In this document: in pieces, positions 16,549-25,171 of the stretch
Layout of the letters: each line of letters begins with the position of its first letter
Position numbering within the stretch: the stretch's first letter is position 1
From: Jiulongibacter sp.
GTDB lineage: Bacteria; Bacteroidota; Bacteroidia; Cytophagales; Spirosomataceae
Length of the DNA stretch: 45,690 nucleotides
Assembly: GCA_024645245.1 (NCBI GenBank)
Contig: JAHEBN010000006.1
Location: 1-45,690 of the forward strand
Direction: 5' to 3'
The notes under the pieces: model-generated
Database searches by the model: none
Seen by the model: only the letters and a program-made list of their open reading frames with translations
Told to the model about the DNA's origin: nothing
Position numbers and translations under genes: made by a program

Positions 16549-18242
16549 CCTGGTTAGATTGGTTATTTCTTATCGGAACGCTGTCCTTTATTATACTTTA
16601 CGGAATATTAAATAGTCGTAAAAATAAGAATATCGAAGGCTATTTTTTGGGCAATAAATCACTTCCCTGGTATCACATTGGCTTGTCGGTAATGGCGACC
16701 CAAGCTTCTGCAATTACTTTTCTTTCGGCTCCCGGTCAGGCCTTTACGGATGGAATGCGATTTGTGCAGTTCTATTTCGGTCTCCCGCTTGCCATGGTTG
16801 TACTTAGCATCACTTTTATACCGATTTTTCACCGCCTAAAAGTGTATACAGCGTATGAATACCTGGAAAGCAGATTTGATGGTCGGGTAAGAGTATTTAC
16901 CGCAATTCTATTCCTTATTCAACGCGGCTTATCTACCGGGATTTCTATTTATGCTCCATCTATAATACTTTCGACAATTTTTAGTTGGGACATTTTCTAC
17001 ACCAATGCGGTAATGGGTTTGTTGGTTTTAACTTATACCCTGATAGGAGGTACTAAAGCCATCAGTTATACGCATATTCAACAAATGCTTATTGTAACTG
17101 GTGCTATGATTTTTGCGGCAGTATTGGTTGTACAAATGCTTCCTCCGGATATTGGATTAGGTGATGCTATGCGATTGGCAGGAAAAGCGGGTAAGGTTAA
17201 TGTAATCGATCTGAAATTTGACCTTCGCGAAAAATACAATGTATGGTCTGGAATTCTCGGTGGGTTTTTCCTGCAACTATCCTATTTTGGAACCGACCAG
17301 TCACAAGTAGGTCGCTATCTTACAGCAAAAAGTATAACGGAAAGCAGGTTAGGCTTACTTTTTAATGGTTTAGTGAAAATACCCATGCAATTCGGTATAT
17401 TATTAATTGGTGTACTGGTCTATGTTTTTTACCAATTTAATACCGCTCCTCTTTTCTTTAATCAGGTGGAAACGGATAAACTTTTGAAAACAGAGTACGC
17501 CGGCGAATTCCGGCAATTGGAGTCCGATTATAAAATATTGGCTGAACAAAAGAAAGCGGCCATGTATGAACTTCACGAAAACCTGCAAAATGGTAATGAG
17601 GAAGGTGCAAATTCGGCAGCAGATAAAGTATTTTCCGCAGAAACAGCTTATAAAAGTATTAAAAAGAAAGTTTCTGAAATGATCGGAAAAAGCAATCCTG
17701 GCGGAGATACAGGTGATGTTAATTATATTTTCCTCAGGTTTATTTTAGATCATTTACCACATGGATTAATCGGCCTGCTCATAGCCGTAATATTCTCTGC
17801 ATCAATGGGTTCTGTAGCATCTGCCTATAACTCGCTTGCCGCTACCACGGTAATTGATGTTTTCAAAAAAACTAGTAAGAAAAACCGCACCGACGTACAG
17901 GAATTATTGATTTCGAAATACATCACCATTTTCTGGGCTTTGTTTTGCATTGTGGTGGCTTATTACGCCAACAAACTGGGCAGTAGTATGATTGAACTCG
18001 TGAATGTATTAGGCTCCTGGTTTTATGGAGTTATTCTGGGAATTTTTTTGGTAGCATTCTATAATAAAAGTATTCAGGGAAAGGCTGTATTTTTTGGAGC
18101 AATTCTGGCCGAAATTATGGTTATTGTAATTTGGAAATTGGATTTAGTGGCCTACCTTTGGTTAAACCCAATAGGAGTTGCCTTGGTTTTTATTTTTGCG
18201 GGGCTTATTCAAGCCTTTATACCGAAAGAAAATGCCCGATAA
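16545..18242 (+). CDS. Sodium:solute symporter (SSS/SLC5 family)
   Basis: This 565-residue polytopic inner-membrane protein has SSS landmarks: FLGNKSLPWYHIGLSVMATQASAITFLSAPGQAF (about 33-66), the GGTKAISYTHIQQM region (about 164-177), a GIYAPS-like helix and the NSLAATTVIDVFKK segment (about 429-442) with the conserved G-S-x-x-S-A-x-N-S pattern. A soluble, charged loop (about 305-395) contains a predicted coiled coil and is unusual. The gene overlaps the 37-aa peptide gene by 4 bp and the response regulator by 11 bp. The solute is unknown. Placement in one operon with a two-component system suggests a transported solute or membrane state is sensed. Confidence 0.9.
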   Translation: MTWLDWLFLIGTLSFIILYGILNSRKNKNIEGYFLGNKSLPWYHIGLSVMATQASAITFLSAPGQAFTDGMRFVQFYFGLPLAMVVLSITFIPIFHRLKVYTAYEYLESRFDGRVRVFTAILFLIQRGLSTGISIYAPSIILSTIFSWDIFYTNAVMGLLVLTYTLIGGTKAISYTHIQQMLIVTGAMIFAAVLVVQMLPPDIGLGDAMRLAGKAGKVNVIDLKFDLREKYNVWSGILGGFFLQLSYFGTDQSQVGRYLTAKSITESRLGLLFNGLVKIPMQFGILLIGVLVYVFYQFNTAPLFFNQVETDKLLKTEYAGEFRQLESDYKILAEQKKAAMYELHENLQNGNEEGANSAADKVFSAETAYKSIKKKVSEMIGKSNPGGDTGDVNYIFLRFILDHLPHGLIGLLIAVIFSASMGSVASAYNSLAATTVIDVFKKTSKKNRTDVQELLISKYITIFWALFCIVVAYYANKLGSSMIELVNVLGSWFYGVILGIFLVAFYNKSIQGKAVFFGAILAEIMVIVIWKLDLVAYLWLNPIGVALVFIFAGLIQAFIPKENAR

Positions 18243-18927
18243 ACAAAAAATATTACTCATTGAAGATGACCAAAGAATTGCTCAGACAATAAGCAAAGGA
18301 TTGGAAGAAAAAGGATTTTTCACCCAAATAGCCTACGATGGTAAAATGGGTTTAAAATTCGCTCTTCATGGCGACTTTGATCTGATATTGCTTGACCTTA
18401 ATTTACCTGTAATGAATGGTTATGAGGTTTGTGAACAAATCCGGATCAAAAATCAGCGGGTTCCTATCATTATGCTTACTGCGTTGGGTGAAACCGAAGA
18501 TAAAATTGAAGGCTTTGAAAAAGGTGCTGATGATTATCTGGTTAAGCCATTTGATTTCCGTGAATTATTAGCCAGAATTACCGTATTATTAAAACGTCGC
18601 ATAAGCTCCTCTGAAATTACTTCTCAGCCTGTTTTGAAAGTTGCTGATTTGGAATTGGACAAAGAAAGTAAAACGGTGACAAGAAGCGGGGTTTCTATAG
18701 ATCTTACACCTAAAGAATTTTTGCTCCTGGAAATATTAATTCAGAATAAAGGTAAAGTACTTTCTAAAGCTGAAATTGCTGAATCTATATGGGATCAAAA
18801 TGCCAATCAAAGCCTGAATGTGATCGAGGTGTATATTAATTTTCTTCGAAAGAAAATTGATAAGGATTTCAGCACCAAACTTATTCATACCAAATCGGGT
18901 ATGGGGTATGTATTGAAAGAAGACTAA
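18232..18927 (+). CDS. OmpR/PhoB-family response regulator
   Basis: I chose ATG 18232, which overlaps the symporter end by 11 bp, because it places MPDKQKILLIEDD at the canonical receiver start; the open frame extends further upstream without receiver homology. The protein has 231 residues. The acidic pair is in IEDD (10-13), the phosphoacceptor is Asp55 in LLDLNLPVMNGYE, and the conserved Lys is in DYLVKPFD (about 105). A winged helix-turn-helix of OmpR type follows (about 130-228, LTPKEFLLLEILIQNKGKVLSK). The cognate kinase starts 16 bp downstream. Confidence 0.95.
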   Translation: MPDKQKILLIEDDQRIAQTISKGLEEKGFFTQIAYDGKMGLKFALHGDFDLILLDLNLPVMNGYEVCEQIRIKNQRVPIIMLTALGETEDKIEGFEKGADDYLVKPFDFRELLARITVLLKRRISSSEITSQPVLKVADLELDKESKTVTRSGVSIDLTPKEFLLLEILIQNKGKVLSKAEIAESIWDQNANQSLNVIEVYINFLRKKIDKDFSTKLIHTKSGMGYVLKED

Positions 18928-18943
18928 AGTCTAATAGAATTAG

Positions 18944-20326
18944 ATGAAAATAAGAACTAAAATAGCCATCCAATTTACCATAATAGTTGCAACCATTCTG
19001 GCTATTTTTTCCCTGTCTATATACTACTTATCGGAAACCTACAGGCAACAAGAGTTTTACAACAGCCTTAAAGACAGAGCACTAACTACTGCGAGATTAT
19101 TAATCAAAGAAAAAGAAATTGACAAAAAACTTCTAAAAATAATTGACAGAAATACCCTGACCACGCTTTATGCCGCTCAGGTGTTGGTTTTCAATGACTC
19201 CAATCAGGTTGCATATTCCAATTACGAAGCAGATACTATTTACTATAGCCGGGAACTAATTAACCGCATTAGAACGGACAGGTATGTGGAAGAGACCATC
19301 GGAGAAAAACAAGTGGTGGGCTCCATGTATCGGGATACAAACGATTCATTGCAAAAAAATTATGTGGTATTGGCACAGGCCGATGATATTTACGGTAAAC
19401 TAAAACTAGCCAACATTAAAAACACCATGATAACCGGTTTTTTTTCAGCCATAATTCTTACCATAATTTTTGGCTTTTTATTTGCGAGTTCGTCGCTTAG
19501 GCCAATTTCAGACATTAACAAAGAAATCAGTAACATTACAGCATATAGTCTCAAAAAGAAGTTAAATACGGGTAATAAAAAAGATGAGATAGCTACGCTG
19601 GCCATAAATTTCAATAGGATGTTAGCCCGGATTGAAAAATCATTTGAGTTACAGAAGAGTTTTGTAAGTAATGCATCTCATGAACTCAGAACACCACTTG
19701 CAGCTCAAAAATCGGAAATACAAATTGCATTGGAAAAAGACCGTTCGGCTGAAGAATATCAGGAAATACTTAAAGCTCTTTCTGTTGATAACCAAAGACT
19801 TATCCAACTTACCAATGGACTATTACAATTAGCCAAATCCGAGAAATCCGATGAGGAAGTGAGTATGGCTCCTACTCGAATTGACCCTATTTTATTCAGT
19901 GTACAGGAAGAAATCATTAATCAGCATAGCGATTACAAGGTAAATATAGATTTCGAAGAAATACCGGATGATGATAATTGGGTTACTGTAAATGGAAATA
20001 CACAATTACTCAGAACCGTATTTTATAATCTTATCGAAAACGCTTGTAAATATTCCAAAAATAAGCAGGCAGACGTGCGAATTAAATTTAATAAAGCCAA
20101 CTGCCTTATTGCGGTTTCTGATACTGGAATTGGAATACCAAAAAACGAAGTTGAAAAGATTTTTGAGCCTTTTTACCGCACCCAAAATGCTGCATCCTAT
20201 CATGGTTATGGCATAGGATTATCTATCTGCAAAAGAATTGTGGATATTCACAATGGAAAAATATCTGTTCGAACCGAATTAGGCAAAGGAAGCACTTTCG
20301 TAGTTATAATACCGCATATAAACTGA
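18944..20326 (+). CDS. Membrane sensor histidine kinase (HAMP-HisKA-HATPase)
   Basis: This 460-residue protein has a first transmembrane helix (about 9-27), a periplasmic sensor of about 135 residues, a second helix (about 163-185) and a HAMP linker starting at SSLRPISDINKEI. The HisKA H-box is SNASHELRTPLAAQKSE (His about 248), and the ATPase domain has N-box NLIENACKYS (about 366), G1 SDTGIGIP and G2 YGIGLSICKRIV. It phosphorylates the response regulator encoded just upstream. The periplasmic sensor has no recognised domain. It is the last gene of the co-directional block. Confidence 0.95.
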   Translation: MKIRTKIAIQFTIIVATILAIFSLSIYYLSETYRQQEFYNSLKDRALTTARLLIKEKEIDKKLLKIIDRNTLTTLYAAQVLVFNDSNQVAYSNYEADTIYYSRELINRIRTDRYVEETIGEKQVVGSMYRDTNDSLQKNYVVLAQADDIYGKLKLANIKNTMITGFFSAIILTIIFGFLFASSSLRPISDINKEISNITAYSLKKKLNTGNKKDEIATLAINFNRMLARIEKSFELQKSFVSNASHELRTPLAAQKSEIQIALEKDRSAEEYQEILKALSVDNQRLIQLTNGLLQLAKSEKSDEEVSMAPTRIDPILFSVQEEIINQHSDYKVNIDFEEIPDDDNWVTVNGNTQLLRTVFYNLIENACKYSKNKQADVRIKFNKANCLIAVSDTGIGIPKNEVEKIFEPFYRTQNAASYHGYGIGLSICKRIVDIHNGKISVRTELGKGSTFVVIIPHIN

Positions 20327-20377
20327 AAGTGCCCTTTCACCGAAGCAAAAGAGCAGCAATAATTATAAATTAACGGC

Positions 20378-20710
20378 TTAAATCAACCCCCCTAATAATC
20401 CTAAAGATGAACCGAGTTTTTTGCTGATTGCTTTTTGAGCTAATTTGGCACTCAAACCATTTTCAGGAAGCTTACTACACCAAGGCCTTAGTAATTTTAC
20501 CCACAGAGAGCCGCCACCCCGTGCACCTAATCGGGCTAAAAGTAAACCTACATTTGAGGATAGGGCATCAGATTTGCCTAAAAGCATTTTTGCGGTTTGT
20601 ATGATTTTTTGAACCGCCCCCACATTCGCATTTCCTTTACTAAAAGCAGGAATTAACGCAGAAGCACCAGAAAGCTGACTTTCCAAAATCACCGGCAGTA
20701 GCTTTTGCAT
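20378..20710 (-). CDS. Hypothetical 110-residue protein (doubtful)
   Basis: This minus-strand ORF encodes 110 residues rich in Leu, Ala, Gly, Lys and Ser, ending in SKKLGSSLGLLGGLI. The composition suggests an amphipathic or hydrophobic helical protein, but no family is recognised. It is convergent with the kinase gene and no promoter or conserved neighbour supports it. The frame stays open ten codons upstream of the ATG without a better start. It could be a small membrane-active protein, a remnant or a chance ORF. Confidence 0.3.
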   Translation of the reverse strand: MQKLLPVILESQLSGASALIPAFSKGNANVGAVQKIIQTAKMLLGKSDALSSNVGLLLARLGARGGGSLWVKLLRPWCSKLPENGLSAKLAQKAISKKLGSSLGLLGGLI

Positions 20711-20970
20711 CTTACTCCAAGCCTCCAGCTGTATATACCTGCTACTTTAGATTGCTTGCAGCTATTCAATAAATTCATCGATTTGTCAAGCATACCAGTA
20801 TCAAACAATCGGACAGGGAAGTATTAAATAAATAACGATAGCTATAAACTTACTTCCTGCATTGCATTTTAATCTAAATAAAAAACATATACTTTATAAA
20901 AATACACTTCTCACTTAAAGTAACTTAAAAAATTATCGCGTCCGAAAAGTTTGATTTGACTTAAATGCCC

Positions 20971-21906
20971 TTATAACCCTTTAATAAACTCAAGATTACG
21001 TTTTAAACCGGCCAATTTGGTTCTTTTTATTGGCGATTGCCTGAAAATTTCCTTGAATACTTCTTCTGTAATTTCTTCCCAGTCAGCTTTTTTCATTCCG
21101 AGTAAATGATCGGATGGTGAAAATTCTACAGTTTGATGCGGTTTTGCAAATCGATTCCAGGGGCAAACATCCTGACAGATGTCGCAACCAAAAATCCAGT
21201 TTTCCATTTTCCCTTTGGCTTCTTTCGGAATCGCATCTTTTAACTCAATTGTGAAATAGGAAATGCACTTACTTCCATTTACTACATAGGGTTCCTCAAT
21301 AGCATCTGTAGGGCAAGCATCCATACAGGCAGTACAAGTGCCACAATAATCTTTGATAGGGCCATCATATTCCAAATCCAAATCACAAATAATTTCACCC
21401 AAAAAGAAAAAAGATCCCATTTCTCTGTTAAGTAGATTACTGTGCTTGCCAACCCATCCTAAACCAGATTTTGCTGCCCATACTTTATCCATCACTGGTG
21501 CCGAATCAACAAAAATTCTTCCATTTACGTCCCCTATTTCTTCGTGTATGTTTTGGAATAATTGCCGGAGCTTATCCTTCAAAACAAAATGATAATCTTT
21601 CCCATAGGCATATTTAGAGATTTTAAAATCTTCATCGCCTTCGGGCAGTTTTTTATCCGGATAATAATTTAGCATAACAGATATTACCGATTTTGCTCCC
21701 GGCACCAGTTTTTGGGGGTCTAGTCTTTTATCAAAGTGATTAGCCATCCATGCCATTTCTCCATGGTAATTACGATTTAGCCATTCTTCCAGCCTTGGTG
21801 CCTCTTTTTCCAAAAATCCGGCTTTTGAAATACCACAAAAATCAAAGCCCAATTCTTTTGCTTTTAACTTTATCAAAGTCGAATAATTAAATCGTTCTTT
21901 CGCCAT
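20971..21906 (-). CDS. queG: Epoxyqueuosine reductase QueG
   Basis: This 311-residue protein reduces epoxyqueuosine to queuosine in tRNA, the last step of queuosine synthesis, using cobalamin and two 4Fe-4S clusters. The N-terminal [25 protein letters not shown] segment, [13 protein letters not shown] (about 75-87) and [29 protein letters not shown] (about 129-157) are family-specific. The clusters are bound by [16 protein letters not shown] (about 188-203) and [10 protein letters not shown] (about 241-250). It lacks the C-terminal HEAT extension of longer homologues, as is usual in Bacteroidota. It stands alone. Confidence 0.95.
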   Translation of the reverse strand: MAKERFNYSTLIKLKAKELGFDFCGISKAGFLEKEAPRLEEWLNRNYHGEMAWMANHFDKRLDPQKLVPGAKSVISVMLNYYPDKKLPEGDEDFKISKYAYGKDYHFVLKDKLRQLFQNIHEEIGDVNGRIFVDSAPVMDKVWAAKSGLGWVGKHSNLLNREMGSFFFLGEIICDLDLEYDGPIKDYCGTCTACMDACPTDAIEEPYVVNGSKCISYFTIELKDAIPKEAKGKMENWIFGCDICQDVCPWNRFAKPHQTVEFSPSDHLLGMKKADWEEITEEVFKEIFRQSPIKRTKLAGLKRNLEFIKGL

Positions 21907-22025
21907 AAAACTTAAAATCTATTATAAAATGCATCAATGCTGCTCAAAAGCAGATTAGGCAATGATGATTGTCATAATCCCAATTTATAAAAATCCTCAA
22001 CTTTGACTTATAAAACAAATATAAA

Positions 22026-22412
22026 ATGAGCAACAATACGAATTACATTATTGACGAACATCAGGATCATATTCAATGGATAAAGGATTTGGAATTTTAC
22101 GAAGAAGATTTGGCTTTTCTTACCAGTCAATTGGAAGATGTAAGTTCTAAAAATACAGGTAGTGACCTCAAGAAGAAGGTGGAAAAATTTCAAAATCAAT
22201 TCATTATCCAGCAAAATGAAATTGATATATTAAAACATAATATTAATAAAAATGAAGAAATACTTGAAAATAAAGTAATCGAGAATCCTGTTGCAATTGA
22301 GCATAGAAAAATGGAGGATGACCTTTCGCTTAGGGATCGGGTTGAAACATTTGCCCGACTCTTTAAAGAAATGAAAGCAGAGTTTAATTCTTTTCTGGCT
22401 GCCAATTTATAA
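22026..22412 (+). CDS. Hypothetical coiled-coil protein
   Basis: This 128-residue, charged cytoplasmic protein has no recognised family. It begins with DEHQDHIQWIKDLEFYEEDLAF and is largely alpha-helical with heptad-like spacing over about 25-85 (LEDVSSKNTGSDLKKKVEKF, NINKNEEILENKVIE). The C-terminus (DRVETFARLFKEMKAEFNSF) looks like another helix. It is a stand-alone gene with a terminator shortly downstream, so a real gene is likely. Similar short coiled-coil proteins of unknown role are common in Bacteroidota. Confidence 0.7.
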   Translation: MSNNTNYIIDEHQDHIQWIKDLEFYEEDLAFLTSQLEDVSSKNTGSDLKKKVEKFQNQFIIQQNEIDILKHNINKNEEILENKVIENPVAIEHRKMEDDLSLRDRVETFARLFKEMKAEFNSFLAANL

Positions 22413-22433
22413 ACTAAAAGAATGGTAAGATTT

Positions 22434-22465
22434 AAAAAAAGCTGGTTTAACGCCGGCTTTTTTAT
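22434..22465 (+). terminator. Rho-independent terminator after the coiled-coil gene
   Basis: Stem AAAAAAGCTGG (22435-22445) / CCGGCTTTTTT (22453-22463) with one G-T wobble and loop TTTAACG, the 3' arm serving as T tract. It starts about 20 bp after the stop codon. Confidence 0.75.
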
Positions 22466-22567
22466 TGATAAAGATCACGTAATATTTTGAGTTTTATCAT
22501 TATTTAAAAATGGGAAAAGTCAGACTTTTATAAGGTAATAATTACTAAACCAAAACATATAAATACG

Positions 22568-23221
22568 ATGAGAAAAATAATCATATTAAGTACAGTAACA
22601 CTATTTCTGGGAATCCTGTATTCATGTAGCGTTATCAATGACGTTATAAAACCTGATAAATTGGGTGGAAATCAATCGCCCATCGGTGAAGTAGGAAATT
22701 CTTTTAGCATAAGTGGGGTAAATGGAATGAGCTTTTCCGACGTAAAAATTTCTGAACTAAGTAGTGATGGTATCTCCACCGTGGACGTTAATATGAACAT
22801 CACAAACCCCGTTTTACTAGCCATTGTGGATGCCTTACCTTATTCCAAAACAGTGAATGGGAATCAGGTTTCCATGTCTTTGAAAGCCAAATTTACGGAT
22901 GAAGGAGTAGCCAATGAATTAAATGGGCAAATGTTTACAATGGTTAAATACGATGGAAAAGTTGGTGACCAATATTCAGCAAAAGCCAATGGCAAAACCA
23001 TAACCCGGGAAATAAGGAGTAAATCGGAAACGGATGATTATCCCTACGCTTTCTTTAATATCAAAGCTCTAGAGGTGCAGTCCACCGGATTAAATATACC
23101 CGGGGTTAAGAGATTCGTTTTTTATTTCAACCACAGATTTGGGTTTGTAGGATTGCAAGTGGAATTAGAAGATGGCACCACTCCTAAACTTACCATAATC
23201 AGTAAAAATGAAAATTCCTGA
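22568..23221 (+). CDS. Hypothetical lipoprotein, possibly LEA14/WHy-like
   Basis: This 217-residue protein has a lipoprotein signal (KIIILSTVTLFLGILYSC, lipobox LYSC, Cys at 20). The mature part is beta-rich. The segment VDVNMNITNPVLLAIVDALPYSKTVNG (about 75-101) recalls the start of WHy/LEA14-type domains, in which a conserved N-P follows a beta strand. That resemblance is weak. The last base of its TGA is the first base of the next gene's ATG, so the two are translated as a pair. Confidence 0.65.
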   Translation: MRKIIILSTVTLFLGILYSCSVINDVIKPDKLGGNQSPIGEVGNSFSISGVNGMSFSDVKISELSSDGISTVDVNMNITNPVLLAIVDALPYSKTVNGNQVSMSLKAKFTDEGVANELNGQMFTMVKYDGKVGDQYSAKANGKTITREIRSKSETDDYPYAFFNIKALEVQSTGLNIPGVKRFVFYFNHRFGFVGLQVELEDGTTPKLTIISKNENS

Positions 23222-23655
23222 TGACTCTTCTGAATTATAATTATAAAAAATACAGCACTTTTTTAATCCTATTGGGTTTGGTCGTGCTGTATTTATATCT
23301 TCAGGGAGTTCGACCTATTTGGCTCGACATAAAAACTTTTGCCATAGTAAGTACTTACATGGAAAGCCGGTATTTCCAATTTATCAGTACAAACCTAATG
23401 GATGAACTAGCATTAATACTATTATGCACCGGAATCTATTTATTGGTTTTTACAAAAGAAAAAAATGAAATATCAGCTTTTCAAACATTAAGACTCAAAG
23501 CCTTTATGTGGGCACTCAAAAGTTCACTAATCTGCTTTTTGATACTATATCTGCTTTTCTATGGCTATATAATTTTTGCAGCTACTACCGGAATAATTAT
23601 ATTCTTTATTATGTCTTACTACTTGTATTTCAGGTATTTAATCATCAAAAAATAA
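23221..23655 (+). CDS. Hypothetical membrane protein
   Basis: This 144-residue protein has about four predicted transmembrane helices (about 13-30, 59-77, 92-118 and 121-140) and no recognised domain. It overlaps the upstream lipoprotein gene by one base (TGATG), a strong sign of co-translation. The pair might work together at the envelope, but nothing in the sequence indicates how. Confidence 0.65.
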   Translation: MTLLNYNYKKYSTFLILLGLVVLYLYLQGVRPIWLDIKTFAIVSTYMESRYFQFISTNLMDELALILLCTGIYLLVFTKEKNEISAFQTLRLKAFMWALKSSLICFLILYLLFYGYIIFAATTGIIIFFIMSYYLYFRYLIIKK

Positions 23656-23679
23656 AGATCAGTTGTGTGATTTTTTAAT

Positions 23680-23992
23680 CTATTGATGTACAGTTACTAC
23701 CCGCCTTTTTGGGTCTGGTCCATCATAAATTAATGTAACAGCCCTTTCCCCTAATATTTGTTCGTCGGCAGTGGGAAGTCCTGGAGGGAAACCCTGTAAT
23801 GATTTGGTTAACAGGAGCACTAGATGCACTCTCATTTTTAATAGTTAAACTACTTTCTGAAGCTATAGTATAAATATACAATAAAGTGACGTATGCTTCA
23901 GCTTCTATGCCAGTCAGGCTTATATAAATCTAATTACGGATTTATTGTTTATTGCGAAATTATTAAGTCGACCTGTACTTGAGCTGGTGTTT
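23680..23992 (-). pseudogene. Fragment homologous to the 3' end of the tail-fibre-like gene at 27353-28729
   Basis: On the minus strand this segment closely matches the last 300 bp of the gene at 27353-28729: stretches such as TTCGTCGGCAGTGGGAAGTC and TTTTTAATAGTTAAACTACT are identical. It carries an extra base near 23792 and a deletion of about 13 bp near 23925, so the frame is broken. The end still reads AVTLIYDGPDPKRRVVTVHQ and then a stop at 23680-23682. No upstream part of the gene remains; the homology stops at about 23992, close to the repeat array. It is a decayed partial paralogue. Confidence 0.8.
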
Positions 23993-24042
23993 CAAATGAA
24001 TCAAAAAGAGTACTTCTTAAACTTTCAGGAGTCGTTTTGCTC

Positions 24043-24398
24043 CGTCAAGCGATAGCGGCGGGCGTTCCCGACGAAACCCTCCACCATTTGGCGTGGTTGG
24101 ACTGTTCTCGACTGTCTCGAACTGACATTTGTTCTACTGTCAGGTCGAGAGTAGCGGCGGGCGTTCCCGTCGAGATCCTACTTTATTGACAATGTCAAGT
24201 CAAGCTATAATAGCGGGCGTTCCAGTCGAGACCCTCAAAGATTTGTCGTCGTGAGACTGTTCTCGACTGTCGCTCGAACTGACAGTGATTATGTCAGGTC
24301 GAGAGTAGCGGCGGGTGTTCCCGACGAGACCATCCATTATCGACAGCGGTTGTTTTGTCAGGTCGAGAGTAGCGGCGGGCGTTCCCGTCGAGACCCTC
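24043..24398. repeat. GC-rich palindromic repeat array A, 3' side of the GIY-YIG gene
   Basis: The array has five copies of a unit around GCGGCGGGCGTTCCCG (hairpin CGGG-cgtt-CCCG), usually preceded by GTCAGGTCGAGAGTA and followed by TCGAGACCCTC. Interspersed are TGTTCTCGACTGT...TCGAACTGACA segments. Copies start near 24044, 24139, 24194, 24293 and 24358. Base composition is clearly higher in G+C than the neighbours. Bases 24213-24287 are repeated exactly at 24941-25015 in array B. The array ends 4 bp before the stop codon of the GIY-YIG gene. Confidence 0.8.
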
Positions 24399-24402
24399 TT
24401 AC

Positions 24403-24723
24403 CTACTCCGCTATAAATACTTTATAGTTCGTAAGATTTCTACATTCGGCCAAATCTTTCAAACGCTCAAAATCTCCTTCTGTTAATGCTTTTTTCTTTT
24501 GACCTGACCATTTCTTAATTCGTTTTTCAAACTCGATGGCGTCATATACCTGAGAGAATGTGGCAGTAAATTCGAGTTTCAAGGGTCTTCTTCTTGCTGT
24601 ATAAGCCTTTGGAAATTCTGCATTGTCGTGCTGAAGCATTCGGTTTTCAAGATTGCTAGTCATACCGGTGTAGTATGTACCATCCGAACATAGCAAAATA
24701 TAAACGTGGTATTCTTTAAGCAT
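24403..24723 (-). CDS. GIY-YIG domain endonuclease, single-domain (UPF0213-like)
   Basis: This 106-residue protein consists of one GIY-YIG nuclease domain: EYHVYILLCSDGTYYTGMT (residues 4-22) carries the VYIL/YYTG pair, with the catalytic Arg in NLENRMLQHD (about 28) and the metal-binding Glu in AIEFEKRIKKWSGQKKKAL (about 73). It would cut one DNA strand. No DNA-binding domain is fused. It is bracketed on both sides by GC-rich repeat arrays sharing a perfect 75-bp direct repeat, an arrangement reminiscent of nuclease- or transposase-linked REP elements. It probably acts on those repeats or is carried with them; that is inference. Confidence 0.9.
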   Translation of the reverse strand: MLKEYHVYILLCSDGTYYTGMTSNLENRMLQHDNAEFPKAYTARRRPLKLEFTATFSQVYDAIEFEKRIKKWSGQKKKALTEGDFERLKDLAECRNLTNYKVFIAE

Positions 24724-24763
24724 AAGTGGACTTTAAAGGCTAAATATAAGGATTTCGTGTGAA

Positions 24764-25037
24764 ATGACTGTTCTCGACTGTCGCTCGAACTGACAGTGGG
24801 TCTTTGCTCGAACTGACAGATGTATTTCGCTCGAACTGATAGTGGGTCTTCGCTCGAACTGACATTGTCTATGTCAGGTCGAGCATAGCGGCGGGTGTTC
24901 CCGACGAGACCCTCCTTTATTGACAATATTAATCGTTGCGGCGGGCGTTCCAGTCGAGACCCTCAAAGATTTGTCGTCGTGAGACTGTTCTCGACTGTCG
25001 CTCGAACTGACAGTGGGTCTTTGCTCGAACTGACAAT
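24764..25037. repeat. Repeat array B, 5' side of the GIY-YIG gene
   Basis: It contains three consecutive 23-bp tandem units of type AGTGGGTCTTTGCTCGAACTGAC (24795-24817, 24818-24840, 24841-24863), two GCGGG[CT]GTTCC palindromic units (near 24890 and 24941) and further TCGAACTGACA copies near 24784, 25001 and 25024. Bases 24941-25015 are identical to 24213-24287 in array A and in the same orientation; a shared CTTTATTGACAAT lies just upstream of each. The remaining bases up to the next gene (25038-25171) are AT-rich and hold nothing recognisable. Confidence 0.8.
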
Positions 25038-25171
25038 TAAATCAATTCAAATATCTTCAATATAAAATGATACACTTCTTTAAACACCTGTAAATCATTG
25101 TGTAAGCCCATGTTATTTTTCAAAATTCAACCGCTTACGCGGTATTATTAAATAGTCAAATAGTCAAATTG

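Noticed and set aside
18178-18231. Upstream extension of the response regulator
   Set aside because: The extra 18 codons overlap the end of the symporter gene and have no receiver-domain homology; ATG 18232 gives the canonical start.
20327-20345. GAAAG/CTTTC hairpin after the histidine kinase gene as a terminator
   Set aside because: The stem is only 5 bp and no T tract follows.
24043-25037. Repeat arrays considered as a CRISPR locus
   Set aside because: Repeat units vary in length and sequence, the intervening segments are not uniform spacers and no cas gene is present; the units are palindromic or tandem REP-like elements.
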